Of a stretch of DNA of 64,000 nt, positions 12,900 to 23,695 are shown piece by piece. Within the stretch, counting starts at the first letter, position 1; each line of letters opens with the position of its first letter. The stretch spans positions 4,447,001 to 4,511,000 of the forward strand of contig CM072807.1 of NCBI GenBank assembly GCA_037013495.1, written 5' to 3'. The translations under genes and the position numbers were made by a program. The notes under the pieces are model-generated. The model made no database searches. It saw only the letters and a list, made by a program, of their open reading frames with translations, and was not told the DNA's origin. The DNA comes from Hippophae tibetana. Lineage: Eukaryota > Streptophyta > Magnoliopsida > Rosales > Elaeagnaceae.

Positions 12900-13223
12900 T
12901 GTTAAGTCTCACATTGGCCAAGAGTAAGGTAACAATATTGCTTATAAGTTTGGACAACACTCTAACTCATAAGCTGACTTTTGGGTTCAGAGTTAGGCCT
13001 GAGTTTTTAAGTTGGTATCAGAGCTAGACTCTTGGCTTCTTAACTCATCGCCCTTCGTACCGTAAATCCGAACCGTGTCGTAAATCCAGACTAACCGATG
13101 TGAATGAAAGATGTTAAATCTCACATTAGTCAAGAGTAAGGTAACACTACTGCTTATAAGTTTAGACAACGTTTTAACTCACAAGCTGATTTTTAGATTC
13201 AGAATTAGACCCGAGTTTTTAAG
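12900..13223 (+). mobile_element. TRIM retrotransposon, copy 3
   Basis: The two LTRs (12900 to about 13011, and 13112 to about 13223) start TGTTAAGTCTC and TGTTAAATCTC. They share the words TCACATT, CTTATAAGTTT and the GTTTTTAA end. Between them lies TTGGTATCAGAGC (about 13012-13024), an initiator tRNA-Met primer-binding site. The LTR ends have drifted from CTAACA. No clear target duplication is visible. Confidence 0.8.
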
Positions 13224-13559
13224 TAAATTAACTATTAATAAACGTGTCAGTAAAATAATTTATATTTGGTTTTTTAATTATTAAAATAATTTTGTTATAT
13301 TTAATTTATTTTCTATCTTTCTATTACATTTAAAAAAATTATCTTGAAACGAAAGAAGTATCTATTACGGTGGTTTAAACCCAATGAGTCGAAATTTTAC
13401 AAACCCATACAACTGCTATTTAATAAAAAATGGTGTATATATAGATATTATAAATTTAACGACTTTTATACTGGTTAACAAACAAACATACCGCTAAAGT
13501 TGCTTCCTCTTCTTAATTGTTCCCATTGGAAAGAAGTAGTTGAAGCTAAACATTCGCAT

Positions 13560-14012
13560 CAAGAAAATGGGTTCAAGCAAGCCTATATGCTACAAGATCG
13601 AAAGGATGAAATATAATTAAACATTTGCCGACAAGCTGGCATCTCCTCGTTAATAGTTTCTTCTTCCCAATAATCTTGGCCCTTGCCTGGATAAAGGAAA
13701 ATAAATGTGTTAAATTTTCAACAAGAGAGATTCAACAACACAAGCCATGTATTGAACTTCTATCGAGGGAATATTGCATAACAATTAGTCAATTACAGCC
13801 AAATGAAAGCAAGGCGATAACATCCACCGATTGTAAAGTAGAACTAAATTTGGGCTACCAGTATTCAAAATTACTTCTACAGGATCACAAACGCCACAGT
13901 ACGTGTTATAACGGAAAGTATGATATACGAAGCTATAACCAATCCCTTTACGGACATTACGAAGAGCAAGGAAGACTCCGAGTGGCGAACCTACTGCAAA
14001 GAATGTATCAAC
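13560..14012 (-). pseudogene. DDHD-domain phospholipase (SGR2-like) gene fragment
   Basis: Two exons of a DDHD phospholipase A1 family protein. In Arabidopsis the homologue SGR2 acts on vacuolar membranes in shoot gravitropism. The first exon (14012-13940) follows a TTTCAG acceptor, reads VDTFFAVGSPLGVFLALRN, and ends at a GT donor in phase 1. The second exon (13686 to about 13560) follows a CCAG acceptor in matching phase and reads KGQDYWEEETINEEMPACRQ, then MFN. A single-base shift follows inside the conserved NIFHPFDPVAYR-type segment, and a stop comes soon after. No other exons of this roughly 900-residue family are seen, so it is a relic. The apparent plus-strand ORF at 13625-14023 is antisense shadow. 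Confidence 0.8.
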
Positions 14013-15636
14013 CTGAAATATAAGATTTTTGAAGTTCAGTTTGTAAAAAAGATATCACAACTTACACATATAGAATATAAAATTTCCCTTCAATTCTTTA
14101 TTAGATATAATGATTAAAAAAAGACTATAGGAAGTGGGGAATTATTTGGGGCCATAAAGAAACAGTGACCCAACCTCTTGGAAAACAGATTTTTTCATAT
14201 AATATCTATGAAGTTATTTTAAAATTAACATGCACAACATAGACTTAGGCCCCCTCAACTTCAACTTTGACCTTTACTTTTTAATAGTCCAGCGTAAGTT
14301 CAGTAATGAAAGTCTGCTTACACTGAAATAAAACACATATCCCTTTTTACAAAATAAGACATGCATAGCTACAATTTTGACTATTTTTATTGATTTTCGA
14401 GGCAATTAAAGACTAAATGGCCTTATCGTAAATAAAGAAACTTAACAAATATGGGAAAACTTAAACAGAAAATATGAGAATGTATTAAGTTATTTCACAC
14501 CTTGAATTCAAGTTTTGTACATTTGATACAAGGGGCATAACTCTTATGTGCATTTTACATGTTAGTACTTTTGAGATTTATGAGTATTAATTATTTTTAG
14601 AGATAAAATATTTATATGTAAATTTGTTTTTAAACTCGTTATCAATTTCATCATGTAAAATGAAAAAACGTTAGAATCAGATAATCGTATTTTAAGCATA
14701 TCTTTTATAACTATCACACATAAAATTACATACATTTATTTATTAATACATTTTACAATACTTAATTATTTTTGTTGTTAAAATATTTATTTAAATTTAA
14801 ATTAATTTATGAAATTATCTTTAAATGTATTTCAATGTTTTTAAAATATATCTTTAAAAATAACTTTTTTATATTATTAAAGTTTGATTGTGATTTGGGT
14901 AATTAGGCCCAAAATAAATTATTAGATTATTACTATCATCTATTTATATACATCAGTTTTCTAACCTAAGAGAGACGTTGTGAACTCTGAAATTCAAATT
15001 TTATTTAATCGACAGGCGATCAGAGAATATTCATATATAGCTGACACCTACAGGAGAGTTTAATACCTATATGCTAGTAACTTATAAATGTATGGATTAA
15101 ATGATTAATTTGTTTTCACCGTTTGGTCCATCAAAAAGACATGTATACAAAGCATAAGGAATTAATTAAGGCACACAGTATAGATATTTGGTGCAGTTCG
15201 TCAAGGGTAAAGAAATTGATTTGTAGTATTTGATTCTCTTTAATTTCATAATTTATGACCAAAATGTTTCACATTTTTATGTTCATATAGCTTGTTTATA
15301 ATCAGATATTTGTATATATAAATCAAATAAATATATAAATAATCATGATTATTTATATTTAATTATTTAGATTTAATTGTATGAATGATAACGATTATTA
15401 AATTTTAAAAAAGTTATTTTTATTGAATTTGTGCTTAATTTTCTTACTCTAAGATTTATTAGTTGATTTGATTTAATTTACATATATTTTGAATCATCTA
15501 ATTCAGATTATTCATTATTAAATCTGTTCTAAAATACGCACAAACACTTGTATTTTTTATGCTAACCCTAGTTGTAGTTGTTCCGTGAACATATATGATT
15601 GAAGAAACTTATTGGAACGTTGGTATAGATACCGTT
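14013..15636. other. Spacer, no gene seen
   Basis: AT-rich sequence between the DDHD fragment and a tandem array. No further DDHD exons or transposon ends were recognised. Confidence 0.45.
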
Positions 15637-16010
15637 CATGCTAATCTTGAAAATTTTGAAAACAGAGTAAGGGCTCGTAAGTAAGGTACATTATAGCAGT
15701 TTCTTAGAGAGATTAGCATAAGACCAATGCTGTACTTGAACATTTGATTTTCATAGTGGAAAGTTAGGTAGTCCGATGAACTGATTGCTCATGCTAATCT
15801 TAGAAATTTTGAAAACATAATAGAGGCTCGTAAATAAGGTATATTATGGCAGTGTCTTAGGGGGGTAGCATAAGAACAAATTTATACTTGAACATTTGGT
15901 TTTCATAATGAAAATTTAGGTGATTTGGTGGACTAGTTACTCACACTAAGCTTAGAAATTTTGAAAACAGAGGGACAATCCAATCGTTCGAGGGATCGAA
16001 AGTCAAGGGA
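15637..16010 (+). repeat. Tandem array, period about 152 bp
   Basis: Units start at 15637, 15790 and 15942 with a recurring CTTAGAAATTTTGAAAAC-like word; spacing is 153 and 152 bp. Each of the first two units also carries GGCTCGTAA, a TTAGCATAAGA/GTAGCATAAGA word, TACTTGAACATTTG and TTTTCATA. The third is partial. It directly precedes the gag-like sequence of the copia element and may be part of its 5' region. Confidence 0.75.
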
Positions 16011-16870
16011 ATTCAAAACTCCTAGTAATTCAGAGACAATTCAAGCATTCTACAAAATATGCTAACAATAAAAAAAGTTGAAAAAGTCTTTAATGTTATG
16101 CTCAGTGACACAGAAAGTGAGTAAGATAATACTAATAACTTAGAGGATGATGACACTTACTATCATGTCTTTACTACAACTACCAAAGCACACCACAATG
16201 ACTTTGACTCTAACTTCGATGAAGAAAACAAAGGAGTAAACTCTTCTCTCTTACTATCTAAGTTTAATGTATCAAATTACGATGAAATATTCATGAATTG
16301 TCTAGGTGTTAGGAAAGAGAGAGATAAGCTACTTGTTGAAGTAACTAAACTTAATGATATTATCAATATTCACAAAATAAATTTCCCTAACCTAAATAAA
16401 GATAAAAAAAGGAATTGTCTGAATGTATTAATGTGATGAATTTGAATCTTGCATAAACCAATTAGGAAAACAAAAAGCTTAGACAAGAACTTAGTATCAT
16501 TAAAGAAAGAGTGAGAAATTTGACCATAAGTGTTGAAAAATTGACCAAAGTCCTAAACTATGGAAAACCACATAAAGATAAGAGAAGTCTTGGATACATA
16601 AATGAACAGTCAACACCTTCATCATTTAAAACTAAATTTGTAAAACCCACATTTGCTCAAGAAATGAAGGTAATTTCTGCACCATATCACTTTGAGAAAT
16701 TTCAATTTGTTCCCAATTGTCATCATTATGGTAGGAAATGACACATTATACCTAGTGTAGATTTCTTTGTACCTATAATTCTATCATGAATTTGAATGTT
16801 TCTAAAACATCTCAAAAAAAATTCAAACGTAAAGTTTTAATTGCAAGAACTACACAAAAAGAGAAACCTA
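16011..16870 (+). mobile_element. Ty1/copia gag part, 5' of CACTA insertion
   Basis: A degenerate gag C-terminus in the style of SIRE/Tork-like copia elements. It has an acidic LSDTESE-type segment near 16100, a helical Lys/Glu-rich region, then FEKFQFVPNCHHYGRK near 16700-16740, which resembles a CCHC zinc knuckle with Cys lost. The sequence is interrupted at 16870 by the CACTA-like element, and the protease/integrase part resumes at 19922. Stops and frameshifts are frequent. Confidence 0.65.
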
Positions 16871-16889
16871 TACTACTAAAAAACATACA

Positions 16890-17185
16890 TATGGCCTCGG
16901 TTTTTAACTGTGACCGTAGACCTATGACCACGGTTATAAGAACCGAGGCCTAAGTGAGAGAGACCATAGATTTTCACCTATGGCCTCGGTTTTTTAACTG
17001 AGGTCAGAAACATACCTATGACCTCGGTTATTGAAAGACCGAGGTCATAAGACATGTCTATGGTCTCAATTTTTCAATAACCGAGGCCATAGGGTATGTC
17101 TATGGCCTCATTTTTCAATAACAGAGGTCATAAGGTATATCTATGGCCTCATTTTTTCAATAACCGAGGTCATATGATATGTATA
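16890..17185. repeat. Subterminal repeat cluster of the CACTA-like element
   Basis: Alternating direct and inverted copies of a unit centred on TATGGCCTCGGTTTTT and AACCGAGGTCATA, spaced about 55-60 bp, able to form many hairpins. In CACTA elements such subterminal repeats are transposase-binding sites; that role is inferred here. Confidence 0.8.
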
Positions 17186-17701
17186 CATAAAAAAAATACA
17201 ATTAGTAATTATAATATTAAAAATAAATATAAATTACAATAAATTTATTAATTACAATATTAAAAATCATATTATATTAAAATTAAAAGTATAATTACAT
17301 TTAAGATTTTATTATATAATAAAACATAATAAAAACTTATTATTACAAACTGACTTTTTACTATTAATTACAAGCATAAATATCCAGTTCATCATGATCG
17401 AACCAAACATGTATATTCGATTGCATCTTTTACCAACTGAAATATTTCTCTCCTACTTGAATCACCTGCAATATTAAGCAAGAATAATAATCAACTGAAT
17501 TGTAATTATAGAATCACCTTCTGAACAAAAGCATTCCTGGATTGCGTCTCAACTTGAGTAGAAATTTTAACACCCTAAGATGTGTGTTATGAACAAAACA
17601 CATAAATGAATGATAAAGTGCAAGGAACAATAATTTCATAACCAAATCAAATCTCATCAAATTAACACATCTGAAATGTAGGTTAAGATGTGTATTCATA
17701 C

Positions 17702-19477
17702 AAGAAATGTAGTTGCACAAGATTGCCTAATGTCTCTAGAATTGGACCACTCAAGTAGTTTGAATAAAGATCCAAGCTCACCAAGTTTGTCAGGTTTCTG
17801 GGATACTTCCACTTATGTTATTACTACAAAGTTCTCTATCAAGAAAATTCAATTTAATGATTCAAATCACACACAAAGCGCAAGCAAACATGTATACAGA
17901 AGTAACTAAAACATATATTGCATACAAAATACAATAAGAAAAATATAATTTATAACACAAAAGTACCCTCAACTACATCTTTTGTGTGATCACATAGCCA
18001 AAAGATTAATCTTCAATATGTAAGATGTAAAAACTTTGACACACAATGGTGAAGATACTGAAACTTTTGATAGTGTATTCTAGTTTCAAGCAATATATGA
18101 ACGAGGGTGAGTTACAAAATTCCATGTCTTTCAGATACATAATCAGTTGATGAAACAACATCATTCAGTTAACATTCATCTTATAGAAGCAAGTCATTAT
18201 AATCATATTTAAAAGTTGAGATTGAGATTCAACAGTATTCACTAAAAGATATATACATCTTCAACCTGAAGCACTAAAACTGCATGCCTCGTAATGACTC
18301 AACCAGTAAACCGTACTACAAATTTAATGTATTGGAAGAAAACGGGTAAATGAGGTAAAGTAGATGACTGAGCCATAGCAGATCATCATGGTTGAACATT
18401 CCTTTATTAATATATATAAAAAATTCACTTTATTGATATCAGGAGAGCTTGATTTGAAAGAAAAAGGAAAAGCCATGATAACATGAAAGAACCCAGTAGC
18501 GAAATAGCAATGATACAGACGATAAGACTGTAATGTGTACAAGCATAAAAATACTAAAGAGGTAGCCAGTTTAGGACCTGAATTATGGAAAAATTAGTCA
18601 TAAAAGATCATGGACTATAAACCAACATTTCAATTAAATCAGCTGCTATATACTAAGAGAAATTAAGGTGTATCCTATTATGATGAGAAGGTCTAGAATT
18701 ACATGGAGATACAATACAAAAATATTTCATAAAGGACTACAATTTGCATTGAGAAGACCAATAGAATACAGTAGCTTATCAAACTAATAGCCCTAATGTC
18801 AATGAAAAAATTAATTCCTTGAACATAAGTAACTAAAGATGAAAAACAAGCACATTCAAACAAATTTGACTAATACGAATCTCCAAAAAATTGAAACTTA
18901 CAAGTACTGTAAATCCAACAATTGACCAAGGTGTGGAGCCAATTGTCCAATTCCATTTGCATTAATAATATCATTGGGGAAAAACTAAAAATGCCTTAAG
19001 TCACTGCCTTCATGCAATTTAACTCATCAAGTAAAAAAAAGCAATTCCAAAGAAACAAGAAAAAATAGCTTTCACACGGATAACATTGTTCTTACTGTTA
19101 CAGGTAACGTGGAACCCTATACACGGATTGACAAGGGTCGAATCCCAACTCTCTAACACGTTGTTAGGAACGACCAAGTTGGTTTTCAATGCAGTCAAGG
19201 CATCGTCTGTCTTACATAAACCATAAAATAATCAGATGGTCCATACATCAATTATCATATCAAGCTAAAACTACTACTAGGTCGAAATCGAATTCATCAT
19301 AATAGTAGTTCCACAAAAAACAAACAAAAAGTAGAAACCTCAATTGGTGTACGGACCTTCGGGGTTAGTAAATGCTTTTGGTACTAAAGCAAAAACCAAT
19401 ATCAAGCATAGAAATGTAGAATCATAGATCACCCCGGAGATTACTCGCTCTGCCATTTCCATTCTCTTAATCCCCAT
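17702..19477 (-). pseudogene. Captured SERK/BAK1-like LRR receptor kinase exons
   Basis: SERKs are plasma-membrane LRR co-receptor kinases of brassinosteroid and immune signalling. Exon 1 (19477-19357): start ATG, a hydrophobic FLCLILVFALVP signal segment, ending NPE before a GT donor. Exon 2 (19206-19076): [19 protein letters not shown], then WDSTLVNPC and FHVTCNS, the SERK LRR N-terminal domain, although a Trp usual after the PC is Gly. Exon 3 (about 18983-18902): GQLAPHLGQL and LDLQYL before a GTAAGT donor. Exon 4 (17835-17702): [14 protein letters not shown], a shift of about 10 bases, then [12 protein letters not shown] and LETLGNL. The exon order and breakpoints match the SERK gene pattern. 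No later LRR, Ser-Pro-Pro, transmembrane or kinase exon is seen. All of it lies between the CACTA-like ends. Confidence 0.82.
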
Positions 19478-19616
19478 CTTCACTGCTTCGAGAAGTGAGA
19501 GGTCGACGTTGTTGTTGTTTCCGTTGATGGAGACACACGTATAGCGGTAGAAAGAGAGACCAATCGAAAATCTCCACTGTGTTGACGGAGCTGGGTCACG
19601 ATGAATGGTTCGTAGT

Positions 19617-19790
19617 GGGGAAAAAAGGAAGAAAAGAGAGAAGAAAGCGCTAGGGAAGAGGAATAAAAGAAAAGAGAGAAGGGAAAAAGAGAAAGAGAAA
19701 GAAAAAGAAAAATAGAGAAAAAAAGGAAAAAAGGAAAATAGAGAAAAAGAATAGGGAAAAGAAAAAATTGAGAAAGAAAAATAAAAAATT
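19617..19790 (+). repeat. Polypurine tract about 170 nt long
   Basis: Almost uninterrupted A/G sequence (GAAAAAG/GAGAAAG words). It lies just upstream, on minus, of the captured SERK exon 1, where it reads as a pyrimidine-rich leader. Confidence 0.85.
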
Positions 19791-19921
19791 TGATATGTAA
19801 AAAAATTCAGAGAGTATATTTATAGCCTCAATTTTTAAATAATCGAAACGAAAGCCCTATGGCCTCGGTTTTTAAAAAAACCGATGCTAAATGTCTGAGA
19901 CTATATGTATATATTGTAGCT

Positions 19922-21044
19922 TAGCTAAGAAACCAGTAGCTCAAACTTCCAAAATTAAAAGAGGATAGCTTTGTAACCCACATAGAGTTTAAAGTTAAAT
20001 CAAATATCGCATGATATTTTGATAATGGATGCTCTAAATATATGACTGAGAATCATTCTTTGTTTAAAACCTTTAAAGTATATAACGAAGGGACAATTAC
20101 CTTTGGTGGTGATAAAATATCTAAAATTGTTGAGAAATGCTCCATTCAAATAGAGGGTATCCCCAAACTTGACAAAGTTTTATATGTTGAAGGACTCAAG
20201 GTAAACTTTATTAGCATAAATCAAATATATGACAATGATTTTAATGTGAAATTTATGAATAATCATTACATTGTAATAGATCGAAAGGGTGAATGTATGA
20301 TTAAGGAAATTAAATCATATGAAAATTGTTATTGCATTGACACATCACTCATAGTAACATGTAACCTAGCTAACAATGATTCAAGTACCTTATGGCACGT
20401 AAAGTTAGGTCATATAAATTTTAAAGATCTAGTTAAATTAAGAAAAAGTGAGACTATGCGTGGTCTACTTATTCTTCCAAAAGTTGAAATACATGTATAT
20501 GGACAATGTCAATGAGGTAAAAAAATTCATATCGCTCATAAGAAAATCAAAAATATCAATACAAACAGAGTATTAGAATTGATACATATTGACCTCATGG
20601 GTCCTATGAGAATTGAAAGTATCAAAGGTAAGGAAAATATCATAGTTATAATAGATGATTTTTCTCTCTACAATTGGGTAAACTTTTGTAAAGATAAGTT
20701 AGATGCTTTTGAATTCCTCATCTTATATTGTATAAGAGTGTAGGTTGAAACAAGTGACAAAATAGTAACCATTATGAGACTGAGAATAGACCATGAAAAG
20801 AGTTTGAAAATACCAAGTATGCTTACTCCTACAAAGAACATGGTATATTTCATGCATTATTTTCTCCTATCACATCTCAACAAAATGGAGTAGTTAAAAG
20901 TAAAAAAAAGATACTCCAAAAGATGGCTAGAGTAATGATGCATTCCAAGGAGTCTCCAAAAGGTTTTGGCCTAAAGCTATAAACATTGCATACAACATTA
21001 AAAATCGTGTATATCTTATGTCTCTATGAAAGTAGAGTCATTAG
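19922..21044 (+). mobile_element. Ty1/copia protease-integrase part, between insertions
   Basis: Continuation of the gag at 16870. From about 20020 the frame reads a degenerate protease box followed by MTENHSLFKTF (20042). It then gives LDKVLYVEGLKVNFISINQI, an integrase zinc domain remnant (LWHVKLGHINFKDL), an ELIHIDLMGPMRIES core start near 20576, and degraded integrase to NIAYNIKNRVYLMSL near 21027. The frame is broken by stops at 20513 and beyond, and the gypsy-family solo LTR interrupts it. Confidence 0.78.
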
Positions 21045-22567
21045 TGTACTTTTCTACTTAATATTTACTTTTTTATTTAATAAGTAGTATTATTGAGTGT
21101 TAAAAATATTAAAATGTAAACTTTTTAGTGAAAAGAAGTAAAAATATAATTTTTCAATTTTTTTGGGATTTTCATGAATTTTTAATGTATGACCAATCAG
21201 AAGCTGTCACGTGAGGGCTACACAAGTAAGAGAGCTGACATAACAAGCCACATGGATGACACATAATCAAATAGGATATATCACACAATGTTGTGTGTAT
21301 CGCGTGATACAATGTCATGCCACGTGTTAGCACGATGTTTAGTTTGAGTTCATTGCACGATCAAAGGTTGTGGCACATGTCTCCAAACGATTTGTCCATT
21401 CCTTTCAACGTTGCACCACGCAAGCCGTAACCATGAATCATGTCATGCCATGTTGTGACGACTCAACTAGCATTGACCAAGACCCATCCTCCCCACCACA
21501 CGTCGCACATTGATTAACTTATCAATTCCCACATCCCACATGTCACTCTCTTATTGGATGACACTATTAATTTTCCTCTTTTTCATCTCAACCCTTGATC
21601 TGAAACTGATTTGATAGTCTATATTCTACTTGAGCTATATTTAACCCTATAATTGTCTCATAAATCTTAAGGAATCAAAATTAACATAATTTTTGTCAAT
21701 TTTTGAAGTTAAGAAGAGAAAAAACATAGAAAATTTAAAATGAGATACAATTTTGATGGAAATTTAAGATAAGATTGGTACTACAATTCAAAATATTGAT
21801 TGTATTTCTTCTTATTCTCCTTTTTTTTATAAATTTGTATATTTATCTTTATGAAAAATATGAGTTTTATGAACAAAATTATGTTTAGTTAATTTATTAA
21901 TCTAGGAGTCTTATGAACCTAATTTTCACCATATGATGATATAATATTTTACTCTATTTATAATTTTAGTTTAATTATATTATTTAATGTGATTTTTATG
22001 TTATTAGTTGTTTGACCTTTGATCTATAAAAACAATTAAATAGATTTGAGAGAATTATTTAATTGTTTGATATGATCAAATAATATACATAGTTTTTAGG
22101 TAGAGATATATATTTTTTATACATGTATTCATAATTGATGAACTTAATGAATAATATGTAATTTAATTGACATAATATTGTGATTAGATTAATTACTATA
22201 TGATGTAGAGTTTATTTAAGAAAGATATACATGTTAGATTAGATTCAATTGATCATGTAATTGATTGATAATTATATTAAAGAGATTTTAATGATTAACA
22301 TGTTTAGAAATTTGAGAAATTAATTATTTCTAGATATTTTCTTATGTAAGTTCTTAGTTGTCAAATCTGATTTAATTAATCAATGTTTATTATTTTTAAT
22401 AATTTTAATTTTGTTTTTTTAAATATAAAAACACCAAAAAAATTATTTTTTTAGTTTTAAAAATTAATTTTTAATGATATAATCTCCATGAGAACGATAT
22501 TTTTTTATCATTATATTACTGTTACGATACGTATATTTACGTATTTATTGCATATAATTCGTGTTCA
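21045..22567 (+). repeat. Ty3/gypsy solo LTR inserted in copia integrase
   Basis: The LTR starts TGTACTTTTC and ends AATTCGTGTTCA, about 1.52 kb. It is collinear with the 5' LTR of the gypsy element at 37905-38889; shared blocks include GAAAAATATGAGTTTTATGAAC, TTAATTTATTAATCTAGG and TAAATAGATTTGAGAGA. No gypsy coding sequence adjoins it. The copia integrase resumes just after it (TYEQTIGKKPN from 22582). The putative target repeats ATTAG and ATCAA agree at only three of five bases, so the exact ends need alignment. Confidence 0.72.
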
Positions 22568-22572
22568 ATCAA

Positions 22573-22930
22573 TATCTTTACCTATGAACAAACCATAGGT
22601 AAGAAACCTAATCTAAATTCCATGCATGTTTTTAGAAGTAAATACTACATACTTAAGGATGAAGAACAATTAGGTAAGTTTAATTTAATAAGTGATGAAG
22701 ATATATTTCTTGATTATTCCCTCGACTCTATAGAGTCTTTAACCGTAGAAATAATATTATTATGGAATTTATAAACGTTCTTATATATGCATGTAAGTAA
22801 GTTGTAAGTGGAGAAATTGATAATGAAATAAATTTCACAGCAATCAATGATACATTTGAAATAAAAGAAGAGAAGCTTGAGGAAAGAGAAGAAAAGAAGG
22901 AAAAAACATCAAACTCATTAGTGATAAATC
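22573..22930 (+). mobile_element. Ty1/copia integrase C-terminal remnant
   Basis: Reads EQTIGKKPNLNSMHVFRSKY, then ILKDEEQLGKFNLISDEDIF and LDYS: the copia integrase C-terminal region (KKPN, HxFGSxCY, DE-IFLGYS). Beyond about 22760 similarity fades into acidic, low-complexity sequence. RT and the 3' LTR are not found, so the element is truncated. Confidence 0.75.
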
Positions 22931-23247
22931 GAAGGCTAATCTAGTTTGGTAGCATGAATCCCCTCGTTTTCTTATTTGTGTTAATCAAAATCCAAGATAT
23001 AAAGAATAGCTTGCTCAATCGTGAACAAGAAAAACACAATCATATTGCAACTCAAAGAATAGAAATCACCATGCAACAGTCTTGGAATCACACTGCCACA
23101 TTGAGATTCCAACTTTGCTATTTTGGCTTTTAGGGAATTTAACAGAAAGAAGAAGACCATTGCATAAACAACACAAAGAGCACATACAAAAGGCTATGCC
23201 AAATAAAGTATTGGTTATCTTATCTACCTATATTGTCAGCAATTTGA
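22931..23247. other. Spacer or intron-like sequence near an unidentified gene fragment
   Basis: No independent gene is seen. On minus, about 23060-23140 there is a short open stretch with a KIAKLESQC-like word that may belong with the coding fragment at 23248-23544. Confidence 0.3.
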
Positions 23248-23544
23248 TTACTCTGTCCTTATTGCTTTCATCTTAGGAGCTTGATCTATCCTGCCTCTAG
23301 TTATAATATTTCCATTTTTACCAAAAACAGATTCTGGGGCATCATCTTCACAGTTTAGTTGCTTACTGATAATAGATCTTGCTAAAACAACCTCATCTAA
23401 ATCGGATGAGTGAGGACCCATCATCGTAGAAGCATCTTCAGTGTCTCCACATGTTGCATGTGACTCGCACACCAAGAAAGTCGGTTGTGAACTCCTCTGA
23501 TCATCATCAAAAGAACCCACTGAATTCTCAGTTTCATGATCCAC
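23248..23544 (-). pseudogene. Unidentified coding fragment, Ser/Asp-rich with a GKNGNIITRGR motif
   Basis: A 98-codon ORF whose composition is unlike AT-rich noise. It is acidic and Ser-rich, with words such as SSDLDEVVLARSIIS and ESVFGKNGNIITRGR, and it ends in TAA. I do not recognise the family with confidence. The upstream side (beyond 23560) is AT-rich and lacks an obvious continuation, so this looks like a terminal exon or gene relic. It lies about 230 bases upstream of the KH gene promoter on the opposite strand. Confidence 0.5.
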
Positions 23545-23695
23545 AGAGGAGGTTTTATGCTCCAGAGTTTTTAATATTATTTTTAAGAGTATCGTAAATA
23601 AAATATTATTTTTTTAAAAAATTAAAATTAAAAAATATTAAATAGCTATAATTATAATTAGAGTAAGGTAACGTAGCACAAAAGAAAAGAGCTGT

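Larger units (their letters stand above)
16871..19921. mobile_element. CACTA-like DNA transposon carrying captured SERK-type exons
   Basis: The left end reads TACTACTAAAAAAC, one base from the CACTACTAAAA-type CACTA terminus. The right end, read inward on minus, is AGCTACAATATATACATA, similar at CTAC-AA-ATACATA. Both ends carry subterminal repeats of TATGGCCTCGGTTTTT and its complement (AACCGAGGCCATA): many near 16890-17180 and two at 19800-19895. No transposase was found, so it would be non-autonomous. Inside are minus-strand exons of a SERK-like receptor kinase. It splits the copia gag from its integrase. A clean 3-bp target duplication is not visible (CTA against TAG or TTA), so the ends are provisional to a few bases. 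Confidence 0.68.

Noticed and set aside
13625-14023. 132-codon plus-strand ORF
   Set aside because: It is antisense to the two DDHD exons, which have clear family similarity on minus.
16890-17185. Possible CRISPR-like or satellite array
   Set aside because: Units are short inverted and direct subterminal repeats of a transposon end, with no unique spacers of constant length.
16862-19936. Nine-base target duplication AGAAACC-type suggesting a Mutator element rather than CACTA
   Set aside because: Only about seven bases agree, and the repeat on the right does not abut the terminal CTAC-like end. The termini and subterminal repeats fit CACTA better, though this stays open.
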